Assembly (NCBI GenBank): GCA_023460055.1
Contig: JAEWRJ010000005.1
Coordinates: 1-32,639 of the forward strand
Direction of reading: 5' to 3'
DNA length: 32,639 nucleotides
DNA from: Bacillota bacterium
GTDB lineage: Bacteria > Bacillota > Clostridia > Christensenellales > Aristaeellaceae
Under the pieces are notes generated by a model, which was not told where the DNA came from, made no database searches, and saw nothing but the letters and a program-made list of their open reading frames with translations. The position numbers and the translations under genes are program-made. Each line of letters starts with the position of its first letter. The first letter of the stretch is position 1. Below are positions 8,294-16,015 of the stretch, piece after piece.

Positions 8294-8323
8294 CTGCTGA
8301 GTTACAGGAGAGGAGAGCACAGC

Positions 8324-9121
8324 ATGCCGTTTTTTCAATGTGATTTCTTTTCAACCGCCCTTTGCTTCAACACCAGCGTTAATATCATCATCCCGACAGC
8401 AGGTGTTGCGGAGGCCGATGCTGACGGCCTGCCTGAGGGCCGGAAGTACCCGGTGATCTATCTTTTTCACGGCGCTTACGGCGATCACAGCGACTGGCAG
8501 CGCCTCACGCGCATCGAGCAGTACGCCAGGCAGCACAAACTGGCGGTGGTGATGCCCGCCGCCTCCAACAGCTTCTATCTGGATATGCCCTACGGCTCAA
8601 AGTACCTGACGTATATATCAAAGGAGCTGCCGGATTTTGTCCGCGGGAATTTTCCCGTCAGCCGCCTGCGGGCCTATAATTTCACAGCCGGGCTTTCCAT
8701 GGGCGGCTATGGGGCGATCCGCACGGCGCTCGCGCGGCCGGACCTGTTCTCCGCCGCCATCAGCCTCTCCGGGGCGATAGACTTCCCCGCGCTGAAAAAC
8801 AGCGGCTCAGAGGGAGGGCCGAAGGCCTGGAGAGCCATGTTTGAGGATTCGGAAGGCTACCGCGCGCAGGACGCCGATCTGGCGTATATTGCCAAAGGCC
8901 TGGACGCCGCAGGGCAGCCTCTGCCCCGGCTGTTTATCAGCTGCGGCACGGAAGACTTTCTCTATGATATCAATCAAAGCGCATGCCGGAAGTTCCGGGC
9001 GCTGGGTATGGATGTCCGCTATGAGGAGCATCCCGGCGCGCACGAGTGGGCCTATTGGGATGAGCATATCAGGCGCGGCATCGAATGGCTCGATCTGCCC
9101 GGCACCTCAGTGGACGCCTGA
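8324..9121 (+). CDS. Cytoplasmic serine esterase, esterase D / tributyrin-esterase type (first of a tandem pair)
   Basis: A 265-residue alpha/beta hydrolase of the PF00756-like esterase group (FrmB, EstA, CE1 relatives). The nucleophile elbow GLSMGGYG places Ser125; Asp211 in CGTEDF and His240 in HPGAHEWAYW complete the triad. The oxyanion strand VIYLFHGAYGDHSDW (44-58) is typical. No signal peptide is present, so it acts inside the cell. The ATG at 8324 is chosen for its GGAGAG-containing leader and because the upstream GTG lies within the promoter. Thirteen bp separate it from a paralogue sharing the same motifs. Natural substrate is unknown; acetylated or feruloylated oligosaccharides would fit the xylan locus nearby but this is inference. 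Confidence 0.85.
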   Translation: MPFFQCDFFSTALCFNTSVNIIIPTAGVAEADADGLPEGRKYPVIYLFHGAYGDHSDWQRLTRIEQYARQHKLAVVMPAASNSFYLDMPYGSKYLTYISKELPDFVRGNFPVSRLRAYNFTAGLSMGGYGAIRTALARPDLFSAAISLSGAIDFPALKNSGSEGGPKAWRAMFEDSEGYRAQDADLAYIAKGLDAAGQPLPRLFISCGTEDFLYDINQSACRKFRALGMDVRYEEHPGAHEWAYWDEHIRRGIEWLDLPGTSVDA

Positions 9122-9134
9122 AAGGAGAAAAGAG

Positions 9135-9941
9135 ATGGCCTTGATCCAATGCGGTTTTTATTCCGACAGCCTGCAAAAGAATACCACCGTCCAGTTCGTC
9201 CTGCCCTCCCCCGCGCCTGACGATCTGCTCTCCGGCCGGGATACAAAAACGCTTTATGCTGACGGCAGGCGCTGGCAGACCCTCTATCTTCTGCACGGCA
9301 GCTACAGCGGCGGCTCGGACTGGCTGAGGTATACAAACGTGGAGCGCTATGCCCAGCAGTATCATCTGGCCCTGGTGATGCCTTCCGTGGAAAACAGCCG
9401 GTATGTCGATATGTACAGGGGGGAGAGTTATCTCAGCTACATCTCAAAGGAACTGCCCGCTTTTATGCGGACGATCTTCCCGCTGTCCGACCGGCGCGAA
9501 GATACCTTCATCGCCGGCTTGTCGATGGGCGGCTACGGCGCTTTTCTGGCTGCGTTGACAGCGCCGGAAACCTTCGCTAGCGCTGCCAGCCTGTCGGGCT
9601 CACTGGATATCCGGGGCTTCCTGCGGGGGCAGCAGCCGCATATCTCCAAAATGCCCCGCAGCTATCTGCGCGCCTTGTTCCAGGATCCGATGAATATACC
9701 GGATGAGTATGATCTGCCATCTCTGTTGGCCGGGCGCGCGGCAGCGGGCTCTCTCATGCCTGATATGTACCTGTCCTGCGGCACGGAGGATTTCAATCTG
9801 CCGGCCAATGACCGCTTTTATGAAGAGGCCTCGGCCCTTGGCGCGTCCGTCAGATACGATAAACACCCCGGCGGGCATGATTGGGACTACTGGGACACGC
9901 ACATCAAGGATGTGCTGGCCTGGCTGCGGGGTGAGCTATGA
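9135..9941 (+). CDS. Cytoplasmic serine esterase, esterase D / tributyrin-esterase type (second of a tandem pair)
   Basis: A 268-residue paralogue of the preceding gene with the same fold and triad: Ser130 in GLSMGGYG, Asp219 in CGTEDF, His248 in HPGGHDWDYW. The two proteins share the opening pattern QCxFxS near residue 5 and the YLSYISKELPAF / YLTYISKELPDF block, so they arose by duplication. The main differences are the loop before LYLLHG and the cap region around 160-195. AAGGAG (9122-9127) sits 7 bp before the ATG. Its stop overlaps the next start (ATGA), implying translational coupling to the exonuclease. Cytoplasmic; substrate unknown. Confidence 0.86.
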   Translation: MALIQCGFYSDSLQKNTTVQFVLPSPAPDDLLSGRDTKTLYADGRRWQTLYLLHGSYSGGSDWLRYTNVERYAQQYHLALVMPSVENSRYVDMYRGESYLSYISKELPAFMRTIFPLSDRREDTFIAGLSMGGYGAFLAALTAPETFASAASLSGSLDIRGFLRGQQPHISKMPRSYLRALFQDPMNIPDEYDLPSLLAGRAAAGSLMPDMYLSCGTEDFNLPANDRFYEEASALGASVRYDKHPGGHDWDYWDTHIKDVLAWLRGEL

Positions 9942-10498
9942 GCAGATTTGCCGTCATCGATACCGAAACCACCTGGTCGGACAAGGTGATGTCCATCGGC
10001 CTGGCCATCGCCGATTCGGATAGCTTTGATCTGCTTGACCAGCGCTACTATATCCTCACCCCCTATAAAAATCACGGCGGCATGTTCAGCCATACCCTGT
10101 ATATTCCCGGCATCCGGCCGGATCTGGAGTGCTCCAGGGAGAGGGCGATGGATGATCTGCAAAGCTTTCTGAATGATCACGCTGTCGGCAACATATTTGC
10201 CTACAACGCCGCCTTCGACCACCGCCATCTGCCGGAGCTTTCACATTTTTCCTGGTACGACATCATGAGGCTTGCTGCCTACAGGCAGCACAACCCAAGG
10301 ATACCTCCCCGCGCCGACTGTTACGGCACCGGCCGGCTGAAGAGCGGCTATGGGGTGGAAAGCATATACAGGATGCTCAGCGGCAGCGGTGGGTATTGCG
10401 AGATGCACAACGCCCTGACCGACGCGATCGACGAACTGCACATCATGCGCCTGTTGGGCCACGGGCTTCATGTATATGAGGCAGGGAGGATCAGTTAG
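9938..10498 (+). CDS. DEDDh-type 3'-5' exonuclease (DnaQ-like)
   Basis: A 186-residue single-domain exonuclease of the DnaQ/RNase T fold, expected to trim 3' ends of DNA or RNA using two metal ions. The acidic set is visible: Asp8 and Glu10 in VIDTET, Asp94 in YNAAFDHRHL, and His157/Asp162 in HNALTDAIDEL, which marks the DEDDh class. It is about the size of the bare catalytic domain, with no polymerase or helicase part. The start codon overlaps the esterase stop (ATGA). The pairing of two esterases with a nuclease has no obvious pathway logic. A clear terminator follows. Confidence 0.85.
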   Translation: MSRFAVIDTETTWSDKVMSIGLAIADSDSFDLLDQRYYILTPYKNHGGMFSHTLYIPGIRPDLECSRERAMDDLQSFLNDHAVGNIFAYNAAFDHRHLPELSHFSWYDIMRLAAYRQHNPRIPPRADCYGTGRLKSGYGVESIYRMLSGSGGYCEMHNALTDAIDELHIMRLLGHGLHVYEAGRIS

Positions 10499-10519
10499 CT
10501 TCCTCCGTCCAGATATAGC

Positions 10520-10553
10520 GCGCCTCCCCGCAAATCCGCTGGGAGGCGCTTTT
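10520..10553 (+). terminator. Rho-independent terminator of the esterase/exonuclease operon
   Basis: GCGCCTCCC and GGGAGGCGC form a perfect 9-bp stem around a 12-nt loop, followed by TTTT. It can also serve the convergent GNAT gene from the other side. Confidence 0.85.
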
Positions 10554-10570
10554 CCATAGCATTTTTGGCT

Positions 10571-11110
10571 TTATTTGCAGCCCCGGCCGCGCCATTCTTC
10601 AGCGAGAATGGCGTATTCATAGGTATCAGCCCATACAGGCGCTCCGTGCTCATCCCGCTTGAACCAGATATTCCGGATCAGATGGCCTTCCCGGCGCATG
10701 CCCAGGCGTTCCAGCAACCGCCAGGACGCCGTGTTGAGCGGGTTGCACATGGCGATTACGCGGCGCGCGCCGAGCCTGTCAAAGGCATATTCCATCAGGC
10801 AGGCAGCCGCCTCCGTGGCGTAGCCTTTCCCCTGAAAGCTGGCGTTGAACACATAGCCAAGCTCCCAGGTATCAAAGGGCTGCCCGGCCAGGTACAGATT
10901 GCCGATCAGCTTTCCACCGCCTTTGAGGCAGACCGCCCAAAAAGCCGGGTCATTTGAACGCCTGACAGCCTCCATCCTGCTCTCATCCGCCATAAAAACG
11001 CCGTATGGCTCATAGCGGACCACCTGCCCGTCAGACAGGTATTCATGCAAATCCTCCCAGTCGGAAGGAAGGAAAGGCCTGATCAGCAGCCTTTGTGTTT
11101 CTATCACCAT
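10571..11110 (-). CDS. GNAT family N-acetyltransferase (RimJ/RimL-like)
   Basis: A 179-residue acetyl-CoA dependent N-acetyltransferase. The opening IETQRLLIRPF, the ELGYVFNASFQGKGYATEA stretch with the acetyl-CoA pyrophosphate loop QGKGYA (about 91-96), and CNPLNTASWRLLERLGMRREG are hallmarks of the RimJ/RimL branch, which acetylates protein N-termini or small amines. The ATG lies 6 bp after the stop of the P-loop gene, so the two are probably one transcript. The ribosome site is weak, suggesting reliance on coupling. The actual acceptor is unknown. Confidence 0.85.
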   Translation of the reverse strand: MVIETQRLLIRPFLPSDWEDLHEYLSDGQVVRYEPYGVFMADESRMEAVRRSNDPAFWAVCLKGGGKLIGNLYLAGQPFDTWELGYVFNASFQGKGYATEAAACLMEYAFDRLGARRVIAMCNPLNTASWRLLERLGMRREGHLIRNIWFKRDEHGAPVWADTYEYAILAEEWRGRGCK

Positions 11111-11116
11111 ACTTGT

Positions 11117-11680
11117 TTACGCAAAAGCTGGAGCACTCATGCCCCTGGCAAAGCGTTCCAGCTCCTCGCCGAAATCATTCTCAACAACATCATCCGCCAG
11201 ATCCATCACGGCGGCGGCGGAGGGCTTCACGCTTGTATCCTCCGGGTTCTTCAGCATGATGAAGCGCCCGGGCTTCACAACCTCGCGCAGGCTGTTGGAC
11301 TCGCAAATGATCACTGTGTCTTCGGGCACCCGGCTGAGAAAGTATTTGATCCCCTCCGCCAGATGTTCCTTGTGGCAGCGCAGCCAGAACACGCGGCCCA
11401 CACCTGAAGCCAGCAGCTTGCGGGTGTCCTTGTCTCCCTGCTCCTCCGTCTCCTCCACCAGATCAAAGCTGCCTTTGATGCGCGTGCAGGTGCCGCAGCC
11501 CTCGTGGCCGCGCACGCAGCTGCCCCCCGCGTCGTGTATGGTGGTCACCTTCAAGGCAATCATCGGGAAACGCCCCCGCCAGGCCTTGATCAGAGCTAGT
11601 GCCATGCTGGTCTTCCCGCAGTTGCGCCCCGCCGCGCCGATCATCACCATTCTCTCCAGGGTCAGCAGCTCTTCCTTCAC
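11117..11680 (-). CDS. MobB-like P-loop NTPase with a cysteine cluster
   Basis: A 187-residue small nucleotide-binding protein. The Walker A loop GAAGRNCGKT (15-24) follows a short beta strand, as in MobB and related SIMIBI-class GTP-binding proteins. Cys55, Cys62 and Cys65 (CVRGHEGCGTC) suggest a bound metal or Fe-S site, and CESNSL (126-131) is a conserved-looking motif where MobB proteins carry an acidic segment. The GTG start has GGAGGT a few bases upstream. A strong promoter precedes it. No molybdopterin genes are nearby, so a role in molybdenum cofactor maturation is only a family-level guess. It is probably cotranscribed with the GNAT gene. Confidence 0.65.
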   Translation of the reverse strand: MKEELLTLERMVMIGAAGRNCGKTSMALALIKAWRGRFPMIALKVTTIHDAGGSCVRGHEGCGTCTRIKGSFDLVEETEEQGDKDTRKLLASGVGRVFWLRCHKEHLAEGIKYFLSRVPEDTVIICESNSLREVVKPGRFIMLKNPEDTSVKPSAAAVMDLADDVVENDFGEELERFARGMSAPAFA

Positions 11681-11727
11681 ATGTACCTCCGGTATCAGGC
11701 GCTGCAGCGCGCCTCTTTACGCGGTAT

Positions 11728-11756
11728 AGTATAGCCTGTAAACACATAATCGTCAA
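11728..11756 (-). promoter_or_regulatory. Strong sigma-A promoter for the P-loop / GNAT genes
   Basis: On the minus strand TTGACG (11756-11751), exactly 17 bp, TATACT (11733-11728). This is one of the best promoter matches in the window. Confidence 0.7.
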
Positions 11757-11817
11757 TTATTTACCCTGTTTGAGCATTATAATGCCGTGTGGGCGTCGCA
11801 TGGGAATCACGGCGCAA

Positions 11818-11847
11818 TTGACACCCGCATGCGCTCTGTGGTAAACT
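11818..11847 (+). promoter_or_regulatory. Predicted promoter of the tRNA-Arg gene
   Basis: A consensus TTGACA at 11818-11823, 18-bp spacer and TAAACT at 11842-11847, with the start expected near 11854, about 32 bp before the tRNA. Confidence 0.6.
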
Positions 11848-11885
11848 CCTAAAGCTTTGAGACATCTATGATGATCAAAGCATGC

Positions 11886-11962
11886 GCGCCCGTAGCTCAG
11901 CTGGATAGAGTGTCAGACTCCGACTCTGAAGGTCGCAGGTTCGACTCCTGTCGGGCGTACCA
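11886..11962 (+). tRNA. tRNA-Arg, anticodon CCG
   Basis: A 77-nt cloverleaf with encoded CCA. The acceptor GCGCCCG pairs with CGGGCGT (one G-U at the end), the D arm is GCTC/GAGT, the anticodon arm TCAGA-CTCCGAC-TCTGA gives anticodon CCG (reads CGG, arginine), and the T arm GCAGG-TTCGACT-CCTGT is canonical. Discriminator base is A. Confidence 0.95.
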
Positions 11963-11966
11963 TAAG

Positions 11967-12004
11967 AAATCCCTTATCCTTCAATGGATTCGGGGTTTTT
12001 TATT
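11967..12004 (+). terminator. Terminator after tRNA-Arg
   Basis: AAATCCC pairs with GGGGTTT (one U-G) around an inner ATCC/GGAT stem, followed by a run of T. It starts 4 nt after the CCA end. The remaining stretch to 12182 contains only the leader and ribosome site of the next gene as far as I can see. Confidence 0.75.
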
Positions 12005-12182
12005 TTATCTTCATCATAATCAAGCATATCCCTCGGCACGAACAATATGCGATGATATTTTTGTCTCGACACATGCAAGGAATGATAGATATTGTCCGTT
12101 TATATATCAGGAACTTCATTCCGGACTCGGGAGACATAGCAAAAAAAGCTCGTCTTTCAAACCAATGACGGAGGCTGCGATC

Positions 12183-13751
12183 ATGAAACGCTTGTATATC
12201 ATCCTTCTCTACTCCCTGCTGGCACTTCTCTGTCTTTCCTCAGTACAGGCCGAATCAAGGGATCAGCTGCCGCCTGAGATCAGGGATTATTTCAGTTCAT
12301 CCGCCTTTGATGGCATGAGTATATTGAGTACAGCCAATGGTCAGGAAATCGGCGGCAGGGATTCCTGCTATTTTGTTCTGATCCGCAAGGCGAACCGGGA
12401 AAACGTGCTGTATCAATTCAAGCTGAACAATGAAGGTTCCTGGGAGCACGCCTACGCCACCAACAAAGCAGTACCGCAGACAAATCATCACATAGATATG
12501 CAGATCGCTTATTCTGGAAATGAGTGGCCTACGGACGAGTATTTCAACACGCCTCGCTTATTAATTATGCAGCTGGATGCCGGAAATGAGTACCCGGAAC
12601 TGTGCCTCACGTTTGAGCTCTCGGAAGGGAAGTGGCTGCTGCGCAGGGTGTGGAGCTATACGGATTATGACAGCATGCTGATCAAAGAGGGATCAATCTC
12701 CTATTACCGCGATATCGAAAGCGCCGAGATTGCCGGCACGGCATATGGGTCGATCCAGCGGGATCTCAGATATTTCAGACTGATCGCTCTGCCCAAGACA
12801 CTCAAAGAAGCGAAGAGCAAGCTGACTGCAGCACCCGTTCTGCCTGACGGGGATCTGGCAGCGCAGGATATCAAGTTCACCGGCGGGCAAAAATTCGATG
12901 TATACTCCGCGCCGGACAAGGCTTCGCTGCGCGGCGGCAATCACAAGGCAAGGGTATCCACAAATGGCTGGATCCAGGTATTCGGCAGAGAAGATGGCTG
13001 GATCCTGATACAGTATTCGATAGACAAGGAACATTACCGTTTCGGCTACATCAGTGAAAAGTCGCTGCCGAAAAAGGCCGCGGTTCCGGGCCTGGACTTT
13101 GCAAGGAGTACCGTCTACATTGCCAATGATGTATCCGCAACGGATGATCCGCTGTATTCACGCGCAGGCCTTGCCCTCTTGCAGGAAGGGACCGCCGTCA
13201 CACTGCTGGCAAGGCTGGGCGATGATGCTTATATTGAGGGGCATGCGGATGGAAAGCCCTTCCGGGGCTTCGTCCCAGTAAGTTCGATCCGGACGGAGAA
13301 ACCTGAATTCGCAGCCTTCACAGACACGAACGGCAACACGTATGGGTGGTTTGTTATCACAAAGCTGAATTATGGTGACGATCATCACGTTATGTCTGTC
13401 GATGGTTATTATGAACGCTTAGCAACGGTCGAGGAATGCGAAGGCCCGGAAAAAGCACCGGGTTCTGAGACAAGCTACCCTTTGGCGGATGATTTCCATG
13501 CCGACATGGTTTACAGCATGTATTATGATGAAATAAAGAACGTCCCTGTCACGGATCTGCATCAATGGTATATTGAGGCGTATTTGAACGGGAGCAATGA
13601 TGACGGCCATGAATTGGTTTTTTACAGCGATCTGCCCGAGGAAGAGCAGGAGACTGTCAACGCCGATTTCTGGTTCGTCACCACCCAGATCGAGCTCAAT
13701 GAGATGAATGAGATCAAGTATATGAAATATGTTTATGTTCCCTGGGGCTGA
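12183..13751 (+). CDS. Secreted protein with SH3-like repeats, function unknown
   Basis: A 522-residue exported protein. The start at 12183 is preferred because GGAGG lies 8 bp upstream and the product then begins with a clean signal peptide (MKRLYIILLYSLLALLCLSS, cleavage after VQA). The open frame itself extends back through the tRNA, which cannot be coding. The middle of the mature protein contains two bacterial SH3-like segments: one from KFDVYSAPDKAS to FGYISEKSL and one from STVYIANDVSATDDPLYS to GFVPVSSI. These usually bind cell-wall or glycan ligands. The N-terminal part is beta-rich with many aromatic residues; the C-terminal part is acidic. No catalytic motif is recognised. Confidence 0.75.
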   Translation: MKRLYIILLYSLLALLCLSSVQAESRDQLPPEIRDYFSSSAFDGMSILSTANGQEIGGRDSCYFVLIRKANRENVLYQFKLNNEGSWEHAYATNKAVPQTNHHIDMQIAYSGNEWPTDEYFNTPRLLIMQLDAGNEYPELCLTFELSEGKWLLRRVWSYTDYDSMLIKEGSISYYRDIESAEIAGTAYGSIQRDLRYFRLIALPKTLKEAKSKLTAAPVLPDGDLAAQDIKFTGGQKFDVYSAPDKASLRGGNHKARVSTNGWIQVFGREDGWILIQYSIDKEHYRFGYISEKSLPKKAAVPGLDFARSTVYIANDVSATDDPLYSRAGLALLQEGTAVTLLARLGDDAYIEGHADGKPFRGFVPVSSIRTEKPEFAAFTDTNGNTYGWFVITKLNYGDDHHVMSVDGYYERLATVEECEGPEKAPGSETSYPLADDFHADMVYSMYYDEIKNVPVTDLHQWYIEAYLNGSNDDGHELVFYSDLPEEEQETVNADFWFVTTQIELNEMNEIKYMKYVYVPWG

Positions 13752-13848
13752 TCACAGCGCAGATTTTCATATGCGATGGAGGTCAGCACAAAATCATCCG
13801 CATTCTATACCGGAAAACACTTTGCTCTTTCACTTTCGAATAGATGCG

Positions 13849-13886
13849 GCAAACCTCCCTGAATTACATCAGGAAGGTTTGCTTTG
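13849..13886 (+). terminator. Terminator between the secreted protein and the GH3 gene
   Basis: A 14-bp stem with one mismatch (GCAAACCTCCCTGA / TCAGGAAGGTTTGC), 6-nt loop, then TTT. The genes on both sides converge here. The rest of the 13752-13920 gap shows nothing else. Confidence 0.7.
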
Positions 13887-13920
13887 TCGTCGCAAGGGTT
13901 TAGCCCTGCGTTATGTATGA

Positions 13921-15993
13921 TCAGCGGCTGATCTTCAGAATCAACGGCGCTTTGCCAAGCAGCTGCGCGCTGCGTTCATCAGGCTGTGAGCCGCCGATAT
14001 AGAGCGCGGCGGAAGGGGCTTGTACCTTATGCCCCTCATGATCGATCACGGTGAAGAGGTCGTGATCCAGGGGAATGATCACCCGCTTCTCTTCCCCTGC
14101 TTTGAGCGTCACGCGCCTAAAGCCAGCCATTCGGGGGTTTCTGGGCGCATACGCGGAATCGGCTTTGACATAGACCTGGACGATCTCCTCGGCGTCAACG
14201 CTTCCCTCATTGCGGATCGTGACCGTCGCCGCGCCGGCTTCGTACGCGGCCTCGCTGTAAGCAAAGGAGGCATAGCTCAGGCCGTAGCCGAAGGGGTAGA
14301 GCGCCTGGGCTTCATGATAGCGGTAGGTGCGGTTTTTCATGCTGTAGTCGGTAAACTCGGGCAGCGGATCATCGTTGCGGTAGAAGGTGATCGGCAGCTT
14401 GCCTGAGGGGGAGACTTCTCCCAGCAGGATATCCGCCAGTGCCTTGCCGCCCGCCTGGCCGGGATAGCCCGCCCACAGGATGGCATGGCCCGCGCGCACA
14501 TCCAGCGCGCTGCCGGAGGCGACGACGGTCACCAGCTTCCTGGCATGCTTTTCCATGGCCTCTACAAGCGGACGCTGCGCTTCATGCACAAGCAGGTCCT
14601 TCTTGTCGCCGGAGAAATACACATTGCCCCGGTCGCCTTCCTCACCTTCCAGCGTGGCATCAAGCCCCACGCACAGGATGGTGACATCAGCTTCCTTCGC
14701 TGCCGCGATGGCCTCCGCCAGGCGGTCATTGGGGTACTGGGACAGGTTGCTGTCCCTATCGCGGTCCAGCTTGGACCCTTCGGCGTAGATCACGCGCGCG
14801 CTGCCCGCGAAGGCTTCCCGGATACCTTCCAGGAAGGTGGTATAGCGTGAGGAGATGCCGTTGTAGTTGCCCTCCAGCACTGCCTGGCTGTCGGCCACGG
14901 GGCCGACGACCGCGATGGTGCGCAGGCCGTCTTTCTTCAGCGGCAGCAGGCCGTCGTTCTTGAGCAGCACCATGCTCTTGCGCGCGGCGTCCAGCGCCAG
15001 CGCGGCGTGCTCATCGGTATCATTTTCAAGCGGGCTGATGCCGTTGTAAGCGCAGCCCTCATCAAACAGGCCCAGCAGGTAGCGCGCAGTAAACAGCCGG
15101 ACCGCCGCCTGGTGGATCATATCCTCCGTGATCAGCCCTTCTTTCAGCGCGATCAGCAGGTGCAGGTAGGTATTGCCGCAGTTGAGGTCGCAGCCGTTAG
15201 TCATGGCCAGCGCGGCGCTCTCGGGCGCGGTCGCGGTCACCATGTGATGCTCGTGAAAATCCTTGATCGCCCAGCAGTCGCTGACAAAGTGGCCTTCAAA
15301 ACCCCACTCATCCCGCAGGATATCCTGCATCAGGGTCTTGCTGCCGCAGGCCGGCTCGCCGTTGACGCGGTTGTACGCGCCCATCACGGCCTCCACGCCT
15401 GCTTCCTTCACCAGGGCCTCAAAAGCCGGCAGGTAGGTCTCCCGCATGTCCTTGGGCGTGGCCCGCGCATCAAACTCATGGCGCAGCGCCTCCGGCCCGG
15501 AATGCACGGCATAATGCTTAGCGCAGGCGGCGGCTTTCATGTACTCGCCGTCCCCCTGCAGGCCCTTGACGAAGGCGACGCCCAGGCGGGTGGTCAGGTA
15601 GGGGTCTTCCCCGTAGGTCTCCTGTCCTCTGCCCCAGCGGGGATCGCGGAAGATGTTGATGTTGGGGCTCCAGAAGGTCAGGCCCTTGTAGATGTCACGG
15701 TCGCCCAGCGCGGAGCAGGCGTTGTACTTGGCGCGCCCTTCCGTCGAGATGGTATCGGCAATCTCCTTGATCCCCTGGGGATCGAACATGGCCGCCAGGC
15801 TGACCGCCTGGGGAAACACCGTGGCCGTGCCAGCGCGGGCAACGCCGTGCAACGCTTCGTTCCACCAGTTGTATTCGGGAATGTTCAGCCTGGGGATGGC
15901 GGGGGCGTCATAGCGAAGCTGTGACGCTTTCTCCTCCACCGTCATCCGGCTGACCAGCGCCTGCGCAAGCTCTCTGGCCTCTGCTCTGTTCAT
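13921..15993 (-). CDS. Glycoside hydrolase family 3, probable beta-xylosidase
   Basis: A 690-residue cytoplasmic exo-glycosidase predicted to split xylose from xylo-oligosaccharides by a retaining mechanism. The N-domain has YNWWNEALHGVAR, SPNINIFRDPRWGRGQETYG and AKHYAVHSGPE. The nucleophile is Asp239 in FVSDCWAIKDF. The alpha/beta domain follows (SMVLLKNDGLLPL, then DATLEGEEGDRGN, which carries the likely acid/base Glu), and a C-terminal fibronectin-III-like domain closes the protein (QVYVKADS onward). WWNEALHGVAR and ETYGEDPYL are more typical of xylosidase/arabinofuranosidase than of cellobiase members. There is no signal peptide. It is the last gene of the xylA-xylB unit, 22 bp after xylB, with AAGGAGA as ribosome site. 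Confidence 0.9.
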   Translation of the reverse strand: MNRAEARELAQALVSRMTVEEKASQLRYDAPAIPRLNIPEYNWWNEALHGVARAGTATVFPQAVSLAAMFDPQGIKEIADTISTEGRAKYNACSALGDRDIYKGLTFWSPNINIFRDPRWGRGQETYGEDPYLTTRLGVAFVKGLQGDGEYMKAAACAKHYAVHSGPEALRHEFDARATPKDMRETYLPAFEALVKEAGVEAVMGAYNRVNGEPACGSKTLMQDILRDEWGFEGHFVSDCWAIKDFHEHHMVTATAPESAALAMTNGCDLNCGNTYLHLLIALKEGLITEDMIHQAAVRLFTARYLLGLFDEGCAYNGISPLENDTDEHAALALDAARKSMVLLKNDGLLPLKKDGLRTIAVVGPVADSQAVLEGNYNGISSRYTTFLEGIREAFAGSARVIYAEGSKLDRDRDSNLSQYPNDRLAEAIAAAKEADVTILCVGLDATLEGEEGDRGNVYFSGDKKDLLVHEAQRPLVEAMEKHARKLVTVVASGSALDVRAGHAILWAGYPGQAGGKALADILLGEVSPSGKLPITFYRNDDPLPEFTDYSMKNRTYRYHEAQALYPFGYGLSYASFAYSEAAYEAGAATVTIRNEGSVDAEEIVQVYVKADSAYAPRNPRMAGFRRVTLKAGEEKRVIIPLDHDLFTVIDHEGHKVQAPSAALYIGGSQPDERSAQLLGKAPLILKISR

Positions 15994-16015
15994 TATCTCG
16001 AGTCTCCTTGTGTAC

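Noticed and set aside
11774..11785. 12-bp palindrome GCATTATAATGC containing a perfect TATAAT
   Set aside because: No matching -35 on either strand and no gene at the right distance, whereas better promoters exist at 11728-11756 and 11818-11847. It could be an operator but nothing else supports it.
11868..12182. N-terminal extension of the secreted SH3-like protein through the tRNA
   Set aside because: The region contains a complete tRNA and its terminator. The good ribosome site and signal peptide place the start at 12183.
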